Part shown: in pieces, positions 56,141-64,000 of the stretch | Layout of the letters: the number at the start of each line of letters is the position of its first letter | Numbering within the stretch: the first letter of the stretch is position 1 | NCBI GenBank assembly: GCA_036362785.1 | Contig: CP143625.1 | Coordinates: 373,401 to 437,400, forward strand | DNA from: a beta proteobacterium MWH-UniP1 | GTDB lineage: Bacteria; Pseudomonadota; Gammaproteobacteria; Burkholderiales; Burkholderiaceae_A | Direction of reading: 5' to 3' | DNA: 64,000 nucleotides | Notes under the pieces: generated by a model | Told to the model about the DNA's origin: nothing | Database searches by the model: none | What the model saw: the letters and a program-made list of their open reading frames with translations, nothing else | Position numbers and translations under genes: made by a program

Positions 56141-58756
56141 ATGAACGCTTCTGAAATCCGCGAAAAATTCCTTCGTTTCTTTGAATCGAAGGGCCACACT
56201 ATCGTTGCCTCGAGTCCGTTAGTGCCAGCCAATGATCCGACCCTGCTTTTTACCAATAGCGGGATGGTTCAGTTCAAAGATGTCTTTCTGGGCCGAGAAC
56301 AGCGCCCATACAAGCGGGCGACGTCGTCGCAGCGCAGTGTGCGTGCCGGTGGCAAGCACAATGATTTGGAAAATGTCGGTTATACCGCGCGGCACCATAC
56401 GTTTTTTGAAATGCTGGGCAATTTTTCGTTTGGGGATTACTTCAAACGTGACGCGATTCATTACGCATGGGAGTTGTTGACTCAGGTCTACCAGCTACCC
56501 GCGGAACGGCTCTGGGTTACGGTCTATCAGGAAGACGACGAGGCCTATGACATCTGGGCCAACGAGATCAAAGTCCCCACGGCACGCATTGTGCGTATTG
56601 GCGATAACAAGGGTGCCCGCTATGCCAGCGATAACTTCTGGCAGATGGCCGATACCGGTCCCTGTGGCCCGTGTAGCGAAATTTTTTATGACCACGGCTC
56701 GGAAGTCTGGGGCGGCCCACCGGGAAGCCCCGAGCAAGATGGCGACCGTTACATCGAGATCTGGAACCTGGTGTTCATGCAGTTTGAGCGTGATGAATCC
56801 GGCAAGATGACGCCGTTACCCAAGCCCTGTGTGGATACGGGCATGGGCTTAGAGCGCATTGCGGCAGTTTTGCAGCACGTACACAGTAACTACGAAATTG
56901 ATTTGTTCCAGAACCTGATCAAGGCCGTTGCTCGCGAAACCGGTTGCAAAGATTTAACGAATCCATCACTGCGCGTCATTGCAGACCACATTCGTGCCTG
57001 TTCATTTTTAATTGTGGATGGTGTGATTCCGGGTAATGAGGGCCGCGGCTATGTGCTGCGCCGAATCGTGCGTCGGGCCCTGCGGCATGGCCACAAACTT
57101 GGCCAAACGCAGCCATTTTTCTACAAGATTGTGGCGGATCTGGTTGCCGAGATGGGTGCTGCCTATCCTGAATTGGCTAAGGCATCTGACCGTGTCGCGG
57201 CAACACTCAAGCAAGAAGAAGAGCGTTTCGGTGAGACCCTGGAAAAGGGCATGGGCATTTTGGAAGCGGCGCTAGCGAAAGTCCAAAAGGGTGGCAAGCT
57301 CGATGGCCAGACGGCATTCACGCTGTATGACACCTTTGGCTTTCCCTTGGATCTGACGGCGGATGTGTGCCGTGAGCGTGGTGTGGAAGTCGATGAGTCG
57401 GGCTTTGATGCGGCAATGACACGCCAGCGTGAGCAGGCCCGTGCTGCTGGCAAATTCAAAGCCGCAGATACGCTGGAATATTCCGGCGTGTCGACCCAGT
57501 TCGTCGGCTATGAGCGTTTAGAGCAGACCGCAAAGGTAACGGCGCTCTATCGCGGTGGTGTGTCGGTACCCAGCGTTCATGCGGGTGATGCCGCGGTGGT
57601 GGTGCTGGATACCACGCCGTTTTATGCCGAGTCGGGCGGCCAGGTGGGTGATGAGGGCGCATTGCGTGCCGAGAACATGGCTTTTGCGGTAGAGGACACA
57701 CAAAAGATTTCTGCTGAAGTCTTTGGTCACCATGGGGTGGTGTTAACCGGTGATATCAAAGTCGGTGATGAAATTATTGCGGCGGTGGATACCGTACGTC
57801 GTGCCCACACGGTGCGGAATCACTCGGCCACTCACCTTTTACACAAAGCTCTGCGTGAAGTGTTGGGCAGCCATGTCCAGCAAAAGGGCTCGCTGGTCGA
57901 TCCAGAGAAGACTCGCTTTGACTTCTCACACAATCAGCCAGTGACCGACGATGAGATTCGTCGTATTGAAGAGATCGTGAATGCCGAGATTTTGGCCAAT
58001 CAAGAAACGCGCGCTCAAGTCATGGCCTTTGATGATGCGATTGCCCATGGTGCCATGGCGCTCTTTGGCGAGAAGTATGGCGATCAGGTCCGTGTCTTGG
58101 ATATTGGTTCTTCATGCGAGCTTTGTGGTGGTACCCATGTGAGCCGCACGGGCGATATTGGGCTCTTTAAAGTGGTGTCGGAATCCGGTGTGGCCGCTGG
58201 CATTCGTCGTATCGAGGCGGTGACTGGTGAGAACGCCCTTGCTTTGCTGCAGAGCCTTGAGCATCGCGTGGCCCAAGCCGCGGCACTGATCAAGGCACCG
58301 GCTGCTGAGTTGCCCGCACGTCTGGCCCAAATCATGGACAACGTGAAGGCCTTGGAAAAAGAGATCGGCCGATTGAAGTCCAAGCTTGCTGCCTCGGCGG
58401 GTAATGATCTGGCCTCTCAGGCGGTGGATGTGGCGGGCATCAAGGTCCTTGCCGTGCAGATGGAAGGCGCCGATGTGGCCTCGATGCGTGAGACCTTAGA
58501 TAAGCTGAAAAACGCCCTGAAGTCCGCTGCCATCGTGTTGGCCAGTGTGGAGGGCAGCAAGGTCTCGCTGATCGCTGGTGTGACTGCCGATCTCACTTCT
58601 AAGATCAAAGCTGGCGAGTTGGTGAACCATGTTGCAACGCAGGTGGGCGGCAAGGGTGGTGGCCGCCCCGATATGGCCCAGGCCGGCGGTAACGACCCAT
58701 CGGGTCTGCCGAAGGCGCTGGCCAGCGTAAAAGCATTTGTCGAGTCAAAGGCATAG
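56141..58756 (+). CDS. alaS: Alanyl-tRNA synthetase
   Basis: AlaRS charges tRNA-Ala and clears mischarged species. The 871-residue protein has the class II core from the N-terminus ([35 protein letters not shown]), the editing domain with the zinc ligands [12 protein letters not shown] and [16 protein letters not shown], and a C-terminal domain with the Gly-rich [17 protein letters not shown]. The length matches the family. tusA follows 10 bases later. Confidence 0.97.
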   Translation: MNASEIREKFLRFFESKGHTIVASSPLVPANDPTLLFTNSGMVQFKDVFLGREQRPYKRATSSQRSVRAGGKHNDLENVGYTARHHTFFEMLGNFSFGDYFKRDAIHYAWELLTQVYQLPAERLWVTVYQEDDEAYDIWANEIKVPTARIVRIGDNKGARYASDNFWQMADTGPCGPCSEIFYDHGSEVWGGPPGSPEQDGDRYIEIWNLVFMQFERDESGKMTPLPKPCVDTGMGLERIAAVLQHVHSNYEIDLFQNLIKAVARETGCKDLTNPSLRVIADHIRACSFLIVDGVIPGNEGRGYVLRRIVRRALRHGHKLGQTQPFFYKIVADLVAEMGAAYPELAKASDRVAATLKQEEERFGETLEKGMGILEAALAKVQKGGKLDGQTAFTLYDTFGFPLDLTADVCRERGVEVDESGFDAAMTRQREQARAAGKFKAADTLEYSGVSTQFVGYERLEQTAKVTALYRGGVSVPSVHAGDAAVVVLDTTPFYAESGGQVGDEGALRAENMAFAVEDTQKISAEVFGHHGVVLTGDIKVGDEIIAAVDTVRRAHTVRNHSATHLLHKALREVLGSHVQQKGSLVDPEKTRFDFSHNQPVTDDEIRRIEEIVNAEILANQETRAQVMAFDDAIAHGAMALFGEKYGDQVRVLDIGSSCELCGGTHVSRTGDIGLFKVVSESGVAAGIRRIEAVTGENALALLQSLEHRVAQAAALIKAPAAELPARLAQIMDNVKALEKEIGRLKSKLAASAGNDLASQAVDVAGIKVLAVQMEGADVASMRETLDKLKNALKSAAIVLASVEGSKVSLIAGVTADLTSKIKAGELVNHVATQVGGKGGGRPDMAQAGGNDPSGLPKALASVKAFVESKA

Positions 58757-58766
58757 TGTGGCGACT

Positions 58767-59000
58767 ATGAGCGAACCAGATCGCATTGTGGATACGCGGG
58801 GCCTGAATTGCCCCATGCCGATCCTGAAGGCCAAGAAGGCCTTAAACGACATGTCCTCGGCGCAGGTGCTAAAAGTCTTGGCCACCGATCCTGGTGCAGC
58901 GCGGGATTTTGAGTACTTCTGCAAAAACACTGGCCATCGACTTATGGAAAGTACTGAGTCGGGCGGGGAATATGTGTTTCTGATCCGAAGAAAGGATTAG
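58767..59000 (+). CDS. tusA: TusA-like sulfur carrier protein
   Basis: A 77-residue protein with the SirA/TusA fold. The active cysteine is in LNCPMPILKAKKAL. TusA passes persulfide sulfur for 2-thiouridine in tRNA and other uses. I chose the ATG at 58767; an upstream TTG in frame would overlap alaS. A strong terminator follows. Confidence 0.9.
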   Translation: MSEPDRIVDTRGLNCPMPILKAKKALNDMSSAQVLKVLATDPGAARDFEYFCKNTGHRLMESTESGGEYVFLIRRKD

Positions 59001-59050
59001 ACTGCCCGCTGAGGAGGAGGGATCGTCATTTGAGGGAGTGACGATCATTT

Positions 59051-59082
59051 GGGCGCCAAGCGATTGGCGCCCTTTTCTTTTG
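59051..59082 (+). terminator. Rho-independent terminator after tusA
   Basis: GGGCGCCAA (59051-59059) and TTGGCGCCC (59064-59072) form a perfect 9-bp stem around GCGA, followed by TTTTCTTTT. A second hairpin, GATCGTCA (59021-59028) / TGACGATC (59039-59046), lies just before it. Confidence 0.88.
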
Positions 59083-59103
59083 CACTCATCGTTCGATTGC
59101 CGA

Positions 59104-59216
59104 CGGCCTATCATCGGGCCTGCCCCGGCTCGAAGTGTTCGCTGAGTTTATCGATCGATTTACACCGCTGCGGCCTGTCATTGGGCCCGCCTCGGCTCCA
59201 AGCGTTCGCCGAGTTC
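59104..59216. repeat. Diverged 46-bp direct repeat between tusA and valS
   Basis: A unit of 46 bases beginning CGGCCTATCATCGGGCCTGC at 59104 returns at 59171 as CGGCCTGTCATTGGGCCCGC. The two copies agree at 38 of 46 positions, and all but one of the differences are transitions. CGATCGATTTA follows the first copy and recurs near 59244. I see no gene in this interval; ORFs across it are short and unlike known proteins. Confidence 0.6.
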
Positions 59217-59280
59217 GGATCCCAATGCCCGCCGCCGAGTTAAGCGATCGATTTAAACAGGCCGCCAGCTCTGAGTGACT

Positions 59281-62220
59281 TTATAAATTACTTAGTTGAT
59301 TGTTAATCCGAGCAAGCGCTGTTTCGAAGTCCGCTAAGCGTTGTTTCTCTTGCGCAACCACTGCTTCTGGCGCACGGGCAACGAACGATTCGTTAGACAG
59401 CTTGCCTTTGGCCTTCGTGATTTCGTTTTCTAGGCGGGCGACTTCTTTAGATAAGCGCGCACGCTCGGCTTCCACATCAATCTGTACGACCAACATCAGT
59501 TTGAGATCGCCCACAATCTGCACAGGTGAGCGCTTGGCCTCTTCGCCAAGGGACTTCTCAAACGTCACATCGCTCAGTTTTGCGAGCGCTTTGAGACTTG
59601 CAGCGATCTGTTGCCGCTCCAGGCTATCGAGCCTCAGGTCGATCTTCGTGGCGGCATTGATGCTCTGGATGTTTTCCGTGCTGATGCGAAGCGGCACCTT
59701 TTCTGCGGGCGACAGATTCATCTCGGCACGCAGGGCGCGAATGGCGTTGACCATTTCTTTCAACTGACCCACACGGGCTTCAGATAGGGTGTCGATCTTG
59801 CTGGGTTCGCTCTTGGGGTAGGGCGCGGTCACAATCGAATCAAACTCGCCGGCCTCAAGCTTTAACGAGCGCTTGGCGGTCTTGGCCACGGTCTGCCAGA
59901 GCTCTTCGGTGATAAACGGAATGATGGGGTGGGCCAGGCGCAAGACGGTTTCTAGAACGCGCAGCAGGGTACGCCTTGCGGCCTTCTGTGCATTGGGTTT
60001 ACCGGTGGCGATCTGGACTTTTGCCAGTTCAAGATACCAGTCGCAGAATTCATTCCACACGAACTCGTAAATCTCGCGCGCTGCCAGATCAAATCGATAG
60101 TCGGTCAGATGCTGCTCCACTGCGGCCTCGGTTCGCTGCAATTGAGACGTAATCCACCGATCGACAAAGGTGAAGTTCAACACGCCATCGGGACCGCAAT
60201 CACCAGCGCAGACATCTAAGCCGTTGTCTTGGCCCTCGCAATTCATCAACACAAAGCGGGTGGCGTTCCAAAGCTTATTGCAGAAGTTACGATAGCCCTC
60301 GCAACGATTCAAATCAAAGTTAATGTTGCGGCCGGGTGTGGCCAGGCTGGCAAAAGTGAAGCGCAGTGCATCGGTGCCAAAGGCGGTAATGCCATTGGGG
60401 TATTCGGCCCGCGTCTTCTTTTCAATTTGCGCAGCCTGCTTGGGGTTCATCAAGCCGGTAGTGCGCTTGGCAATCAGCGCATCCAATGCAATGCCATCAA
60501 TCAGATCGATGGGGTCCAGGGTGTTGCCCTTGGACTTACTCATCTTCTGGCCTTCTGCGTCACGCACCAGCGCATGCACATAGACATGGTGAAAGGGCAC
60601 CTTGCCGGTGAAATGGCAGGTCATCATGATCATCCGGGCGACCCAGAAAAAGATGATGTCAAAGCCAGTGACCAAAACGGAAGATGGCAGAAACTGTTCT
60701 AGTCCGCCCTTGATGTTCGGTGTGCCTTTGGTGTGATCCCAGACTTGATTGGGATCGACAAGCGTTGAGAAGGGCACGAGCGCAGATGAGAACCAGGTGT
60801 CCAACACATCGGGGTCACGCACAATCGCACCGCTCCAGCCGGCCTTGGCGGCTTGGGCCTTGGCATCAGTTTCAGAGCGGGCCACGAAGACCGCGCCGTC
60901 GTGAATGGGCTGGCCATTGGTATCGGCTTTGTACCAGGCGGGAATCTGATGGCCCCACCAGAGCTGACGGGAAATACACCAGTCTTGAATATTTTCTAGC
61001 CAGTGACGATAGGTGGATGTCCAGTTTTCCGGAATAAATTTCACATCACCGCTATCAACGACTTCAAGTGCGCGGCCAGCGATGCTTTTGCCCGGCGTGA
61101 ACGTGCCTTCGGGTGCGGGTTTGCTCATCGCGACAAACCACTGGTCGGTGAGCATGGGCTCAATCACGGCATTGGTGCGATCACCGCGCGGGACCATGAG
61201 TTTGTGTTTCTTGGTCTCAACCAACAGGCCAAGCGCTTCTAGATCCGCCAGGATTTTCTTGCGGGCATCAAAGCGATCCAAGCCCTGATACTGAGTCGGC
61301 GCATTCGCATTAATGCGTGCATCAAGCGTTAGGATATTGATTTTTTCCAGGCCATGACGCTCGCCCATGGCGTAGTCATTAAAGTCGTGGGCCGGTGTGA
61401 TCTTCACGCAGCCCGTGCCGAATGCCGCATCGACATAATCATCGGCAATGATGGGAATCTCGCGGCCGACCAAGGGCAGCTTGAGCGTTTTGCCAATCAG
61501 GTGCTGATAGCGGGGGTCTTCGGGGTTCACGGCAACGGCCACGTCGCCCAGCATGGTCTCGGGCCGTGTGGTCGCCACGATCAGCCCCTGACTGCCATCG
61601 GCCATGGGGTAGTGAATTGACCAGAGTGAGCCGTCTTCTTCTTCGCTCACGACTTCTAAGTCTGATACTGCAGTGAGCAGTTTTGGGTCCCAGTTGACCA
61701 GCCGTTTGCCGCGATAAATCAGGCCTTGTTCAAAGAGCGCCACGAAGACTTCTTTGACGACTTCGGAGCACTGGGGGTTCATGGTGAAGTATTCCAGGCC
61801 CCAGTCGCAGCTTGCCGCCAAGCGGCGCATCTGACCTGTGATGGTGGAGCCCGATTGCTCTTTCCACTCCCAGACACGCTCAATAAACTTTTCACGGCCC
61901 AGATCGTGACGCGAGACATTCTGCGCATCGAGCTGTCGCTCCACCACAATCTGCGTGGCAATGCCTGCGTGGTCGGTGCCCGGCAGCCACAGGGTGTTAT
62001 CCCCCTTCATGCGGTGCCAGCGGGTGAGTGTGTCCATCAGCGTTTGGTTAAAGGCATGGCCCATGTGGAGCGTGCCGGTCACATTGGGTGGTGGCAGTTG
62101 AATGGAAAACGCCTCGCGGCCAGCCGTGTTGCCTGCCTTGTACAGGCCACGGCGTTCCCACTCGGGGCCCCACTGGCGCTCGATGTCCGCAGGTTCAAAG
62201 GATTTGGCCAGTTCACTCAT
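59281..62220 (-). CDS. valS: Valyl-tRNA synthetase
   Basis: ValRS charges tRNA-Val. The 979-residue class I enzyme has the HIGH motif in [18 protein letters not shown], the KMSKS loop as [18 protein letters not shown], the tryptophan-rich [17 protein letters not shown] and the C-terminal coiled coil ([20 protein letters not shown]). The length is usual. It begins within the end of holC (four-base overlap), the standard pair in Proteobacteria. Confidence 0.97.
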   Translation of the reverse strand: MSELAKSFEPADIERQWGPEWERRGLYKAGNTAGREAFSIQLPPPNVTGTLHMGHAFNQTLMDTLTRWHRMKGDNTLWLPGTDHAGIATQIVVERQLDAQNVSRHDLGREKFIERVWEWKEQSGSTITGQMRRLAASCDWGLEYFTMNPQCSEVVKEVFVALFEQGLIYRGKRLVNWDPKLLTAVSDLEVVSEEEDGSLWSIHYPMADGSQGLIVATTRPETMLGDVAVAVNPEDPRYQHLIGKTLKLPLVGREIPIIADDYVDAAFGTGCVKITPAHDFNDYAMGERHGLEKINILTLDARINANAPTQYQGLDRFDARKKILADLEALGLLVETKKHKLMVPRGDRTNAVIEPMLTDQWFVAMSKPAPEGTFTPGKSIAGRALEVVDSGDVKFIPENWTSTYRHWLENIQDWCISRQLWWGHQIPAWYKADTNGQPIHDGAVFVARSETDAKAQAAKAGWSGAIVRDPDVLDTWFSSALVPFSTLVDPNQVWDHTKGTPNIKGGLEQFLPSSVLVTGFDIIFFWVARMIMMTCHFTGKVPFHHVYVHALVRDAEGQKMSKSKGNTLDPIDLIDGIALDALIAKRTTGLMNPKQAAQIEKKTRAEYPNGITAFGTDALRFTFASLATPGRNINFDLNRCEGYRNFCNKLWNATRFVLMNCEGQDNGLDVCAGDCGPDGVLNFTFVDRWITSQLQRTEAAVEQHLTDYRFDLAAREIYEFVWNEFCDWYLELAKVQIATGKPNAQKAARRTLLRVLETVLRLAHPIIPFITEELWQTVAKTAKRSLKLEAGEFDSIVTAPYPKSEPSKIDTLSEARVGQLKEMVNAIRALRAEMNLSPAEKVPLRISTENIQSINAATKIDLRLDSLERQQIAASLKALAKLSDVTFEKSLGEEAKRSPVQIVGDLKLMLVVQIDVEAERARLSKEVARLENEITKAKGKLSNESFVARAPEAVVAQEKQRLADFETALARINNQLSNL

Positions 62221-62660
62221 GATGATTTTTTCGAGAGGTCGTAATTTTTGATGTCATAGCCACGGTCGCGGTAAAAAGAAAACCGTGCACGGGCCTTGGT
62301 CTTGTCGTCTTCGTCTTGTGAGACCACTTCAAAGAGTCGAACAAAACGGGCAAAAAATGGGGGTGGTGAGTCATCAAGATTGAGTAGCAACGTGTGGCTA
62401 TGTAGCTTGATGTCGCTGTCTAACAAAATGATCGGTGAGTCTTGTGCCTCAGGCAAAGACGCATGGGCATGCGGAATAAATTCCTCAGGCCACAGGCTCC
62501 ACAACAAATCGTCGTACTCATCCAGGCGCGCACGGTCAGTGCAGAAGACCGCCAGCGGCGTTTCAATCTGCGCCTGGCCAGCGTTTAAGATTTTTCTCGT
62601 GAGCCTGCAGGCGTATTCGAGACGGTTCGGTGTGTTGAAATGAAAATCAATCGAGGTCAT
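62217..62660 (-). CDS. holC: DNA polymerase III subunit chi
   Basis: HolC links the clamp loader to single-strand-binding protein. The 147-residue protein begins [20 protein letters not shown] and has the family's [27 protein letters not shown] and [20 protein letters not shown] segments. It lies 19 bases after pepA and overlaps valS by four bases; the order pepA-holC-valS is conserved in many Proteobacteria. Confidence 0.93.
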   Translation of the reverse strand: MTSIDFHFNTPNRLEYACRLTRKILNAGQAQIETPLAVFCTDRARLDEYDDLLWSLWPEEFIPHAHASLPEAQDSPIILLDSDIKLHSHTLLLNLDDSPPPFFARFVRLFEVVSQDEDDKTKARARFSFYRDRGYDIKNYDLSKKSS

Positions 62661-62679
62661 GGCCGCGGAGCATTGGGCA

Positions 62680-64000
62680 TTACTCCAGGCCGTTTCTCAA
62701 GTACTCGACTAGCAAGGACACGGGCCGGCCGGTGGCACCCTTGGCAGCACCTGACTTCCAGGCAGTGCCAGCAATATCCAGGTGGGCCCAGCGATAGGAT
62801 TTGGTAAAGCGCCACAGGAAACAGGCCGCTGTCACGCTGCCTGCAGCCCGACCGCCCACGTTGGCCATATCGGCAAAGGGCGACTTGAGCTGCTCTTGGT
62901 ATTCCTCTTGGAGGGGCATACGCCATGCGGGATCGAGCGCGTCTTGGCCGGCTTTGAAGAGCGCTTCAGCAAGCGCATCATCGGCACTGAACAATCCCGT
63001 ATTCACGCCGCCCAGCGCAATGACACAGGCACCCGTGAGCGTGGCGATATCCACCACTGAGGCAGGCTTGAATTTCTCAACATAGGTCAGCGCATCGCAC
63101 AGGATGAGTCGGCCTTCAGCATCGGTATTCAGAATCTCAACCGTCTGACCGGACATCGAGGTCACGATGTCACCAGGGCGGGTGGCCGTGCCACTGGGCA
63201 TGTTTTCACAGGTGGGGATCACGCCAATCACGTTGCGCTTTAAGCCCATTTCGGAAACGGCCCGCATTACACCCAAGACGGTGGCAGCGCCCGACATGTC
63301 GTACTTCATTTCGTCCATATCGGCGGCGGGTTTGATGGAGATGCCGCCCGTGTCAAAGGTAATGCCCTTGCCAACCAACACATGGGGAGCGTCTTTGGCG
63401 CTGGCGCCCTGGTGCTGCAAGACAATGAACTGAGGCGGCTGGGCCGAACCCTGGGCCACAGCCAAGAGGGCACCCATGCCATGCTTTTCCATGGCGGCCC
63501 GGTCCAAGATCTCGATCTTCAGACGCAGCTCACGGGCCAATGTCTTGGCGGTGTTGGCCAGATAGGTGGGCGTGCAGACATTGGGTGGCAGGTTGGCTAA
63601 ATCCTTGGTCAGCTGAAGACCATTGGCCAAGGCCTGGGCATCTTCAATGACTTTCGGGGCCTCGGTCGGACGCATATCGCCTGGCAAGAGCATTTCGACG
63701 TGGGTGATGCCCTCGGCGGCAGGCTTGGCGGTCTTGGCCTTGGGATCGGCTGCGCCGTCTTCCTTTTTGGTCTTGAAGCGATCAAAACGATAGCCAGCTT
63801 CTCGGATGCAGGTCACATGGGCGGTCACGCGCCAGTTGCCAGACCGCTCGCCGTTTTTACCCTTCACGGGGACATCAGTCAGAAAAGAAGCGATCCGCTT
63901 GATGCCTTTAGAGCCGCTGACCGACTTCACCGCGCCCTTGATGGCGTCGCAGAAGATTTTGTCGGTGAATTCGTCCCGCTTGCCCAGGCCCACCAGCAGT
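62680..64000 (-). CDS. pepA: Leucyl aminopeptidase PepA (5' end cut by window edge)
   Basis: A manganese-dependent M17 aminopeptidase; relatives also bind DNA as accessory factors in site-specific recombination. The visible 439 residues have the metal and catalytic segments [37 protein letters not shown] and the signature [16 protein letters not shown]. The C-terminal [20 protein letters not shown] and [10 protein letters not shown] are complete. The frame is open through the end of the window, and about 60 N-terminal residues should lie beyond it. Confidence 0.95.
   Translation of the reverse strand, partial: LLVGLGKRDEFTDKIFCDAIKGAVKSVSGSKGIKRIASFLTDVPVKGKNGERSGNWRVTAHVTCIREAGYRFDRFKTKKEDGAADPKAKTAKPAAEGITHVEMLLPGDMRPTEAPKVIEDAQALANGLQLTKDLANLPPNVCTPTYLANTAKTLARELRLKIEILDRAAMEKHGMGALLAVAQGSAQPPQFIVLQHQGASAKDAPHVLVGKGITFDTGGISIKPAADMDEMKYDMSGAATVLGVMRAVSEMGLKRNVIGVIPTCENMPSGTATRPGDIVTSMSGQTVEILNTDAEGRLILCDALTYVEKFKPASVVDIATLTGACVIALGGVNTGLFSADDALAEALFKAGQDALDPAWRMPLQEEYQEQLKSPFADMANVGGRAAGSVTAACFLWRFTKSYRWAHLDIAGTAWKSGAAKGATGRPVSLLVEYLRNGLE

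Overview
The window reads as a chromosomal segment of a Gram-negative betaproteobacterium, most likely of the order Burkholderiales. The evidence is gene order (ubiG-gph, ompA, gyrA-serC-pheA-hisC-tyrA-aroA/cmk-rpsA-ihfB-lapB-rfaE1-hldD, and leuS-lptE-holA-proA), an OmpA of the type found in that order, and a tmRNA whose tag reads ANDERFALAA. I cannot place it to genus. An aroA-cmk fusion and a lapB with no lapA beside it may help to narrow this.

Bases 1 to about 18,320 are an accessory region. It starts with a cut-off gene translationally coupled to an unrecognised 275-residue protein, then about 690 bases without an intact gene that hold a Fic-like remnant, a cluster of TCGA palindromes and a terminator. 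A tightly packed minus-strand operon (11,556 down to 1,703) follows: small HTH regulator, hsdR, hsdM, hsdS, a rhuM remnant, an AAA ATPase and an AlbA_2/HATPase protein. It is a type I restriction-modification locus carrying two extra ATPase genes. To the right, on the plus strand, is an island replication and integration module: unknown protein, AlpA-type regulator, SF3-like ATPase, DUF2924 protein and large serine recombinase, closed by a convergent DUF3800 gene. The region stops just downstream of the ssrA (tmRNA) terminator.

From 18,360 on, the window is conserved chromosome. Minus-strand ssrA, gph, ubiG and ompA are followed by a long plus-strand cluster from gyrA to ubiA, which supplies serine, aromatic amino acid and histidine steps, ribosomal protein S1, IHF beta, LPS control and heptose synthesis, and ubiquinone prenylation. 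Then come a degraded toxin with an intact antitoxin, proC-murJ, rpsT, and a wHTH/nucleotidyltransferase regulator under a 36-bp palindrome. Next are yggS, a THUMP methyltransferase, hemJ, proA, holA, lptE, leuS, uvrD, a membrane protein, thrB, a beta-hydroxyacid dehydrogenase with tctA/tctB, alaS-tusA, valS-holC and a cut-off pepA.

The points most worth checking are: the hsd-linked ATPase pair with an Arg-x3-Glu motif in the ATPase C-terminus; an EPSP synthase that naturally carries Leu and Thr at the positions equivalent to E. coli Thr97 and Pro101; Ser/Thr/Ala-rich insertions in several neighbouring core enzymes; and several regularly spaced or palindromic operator-like arrays.
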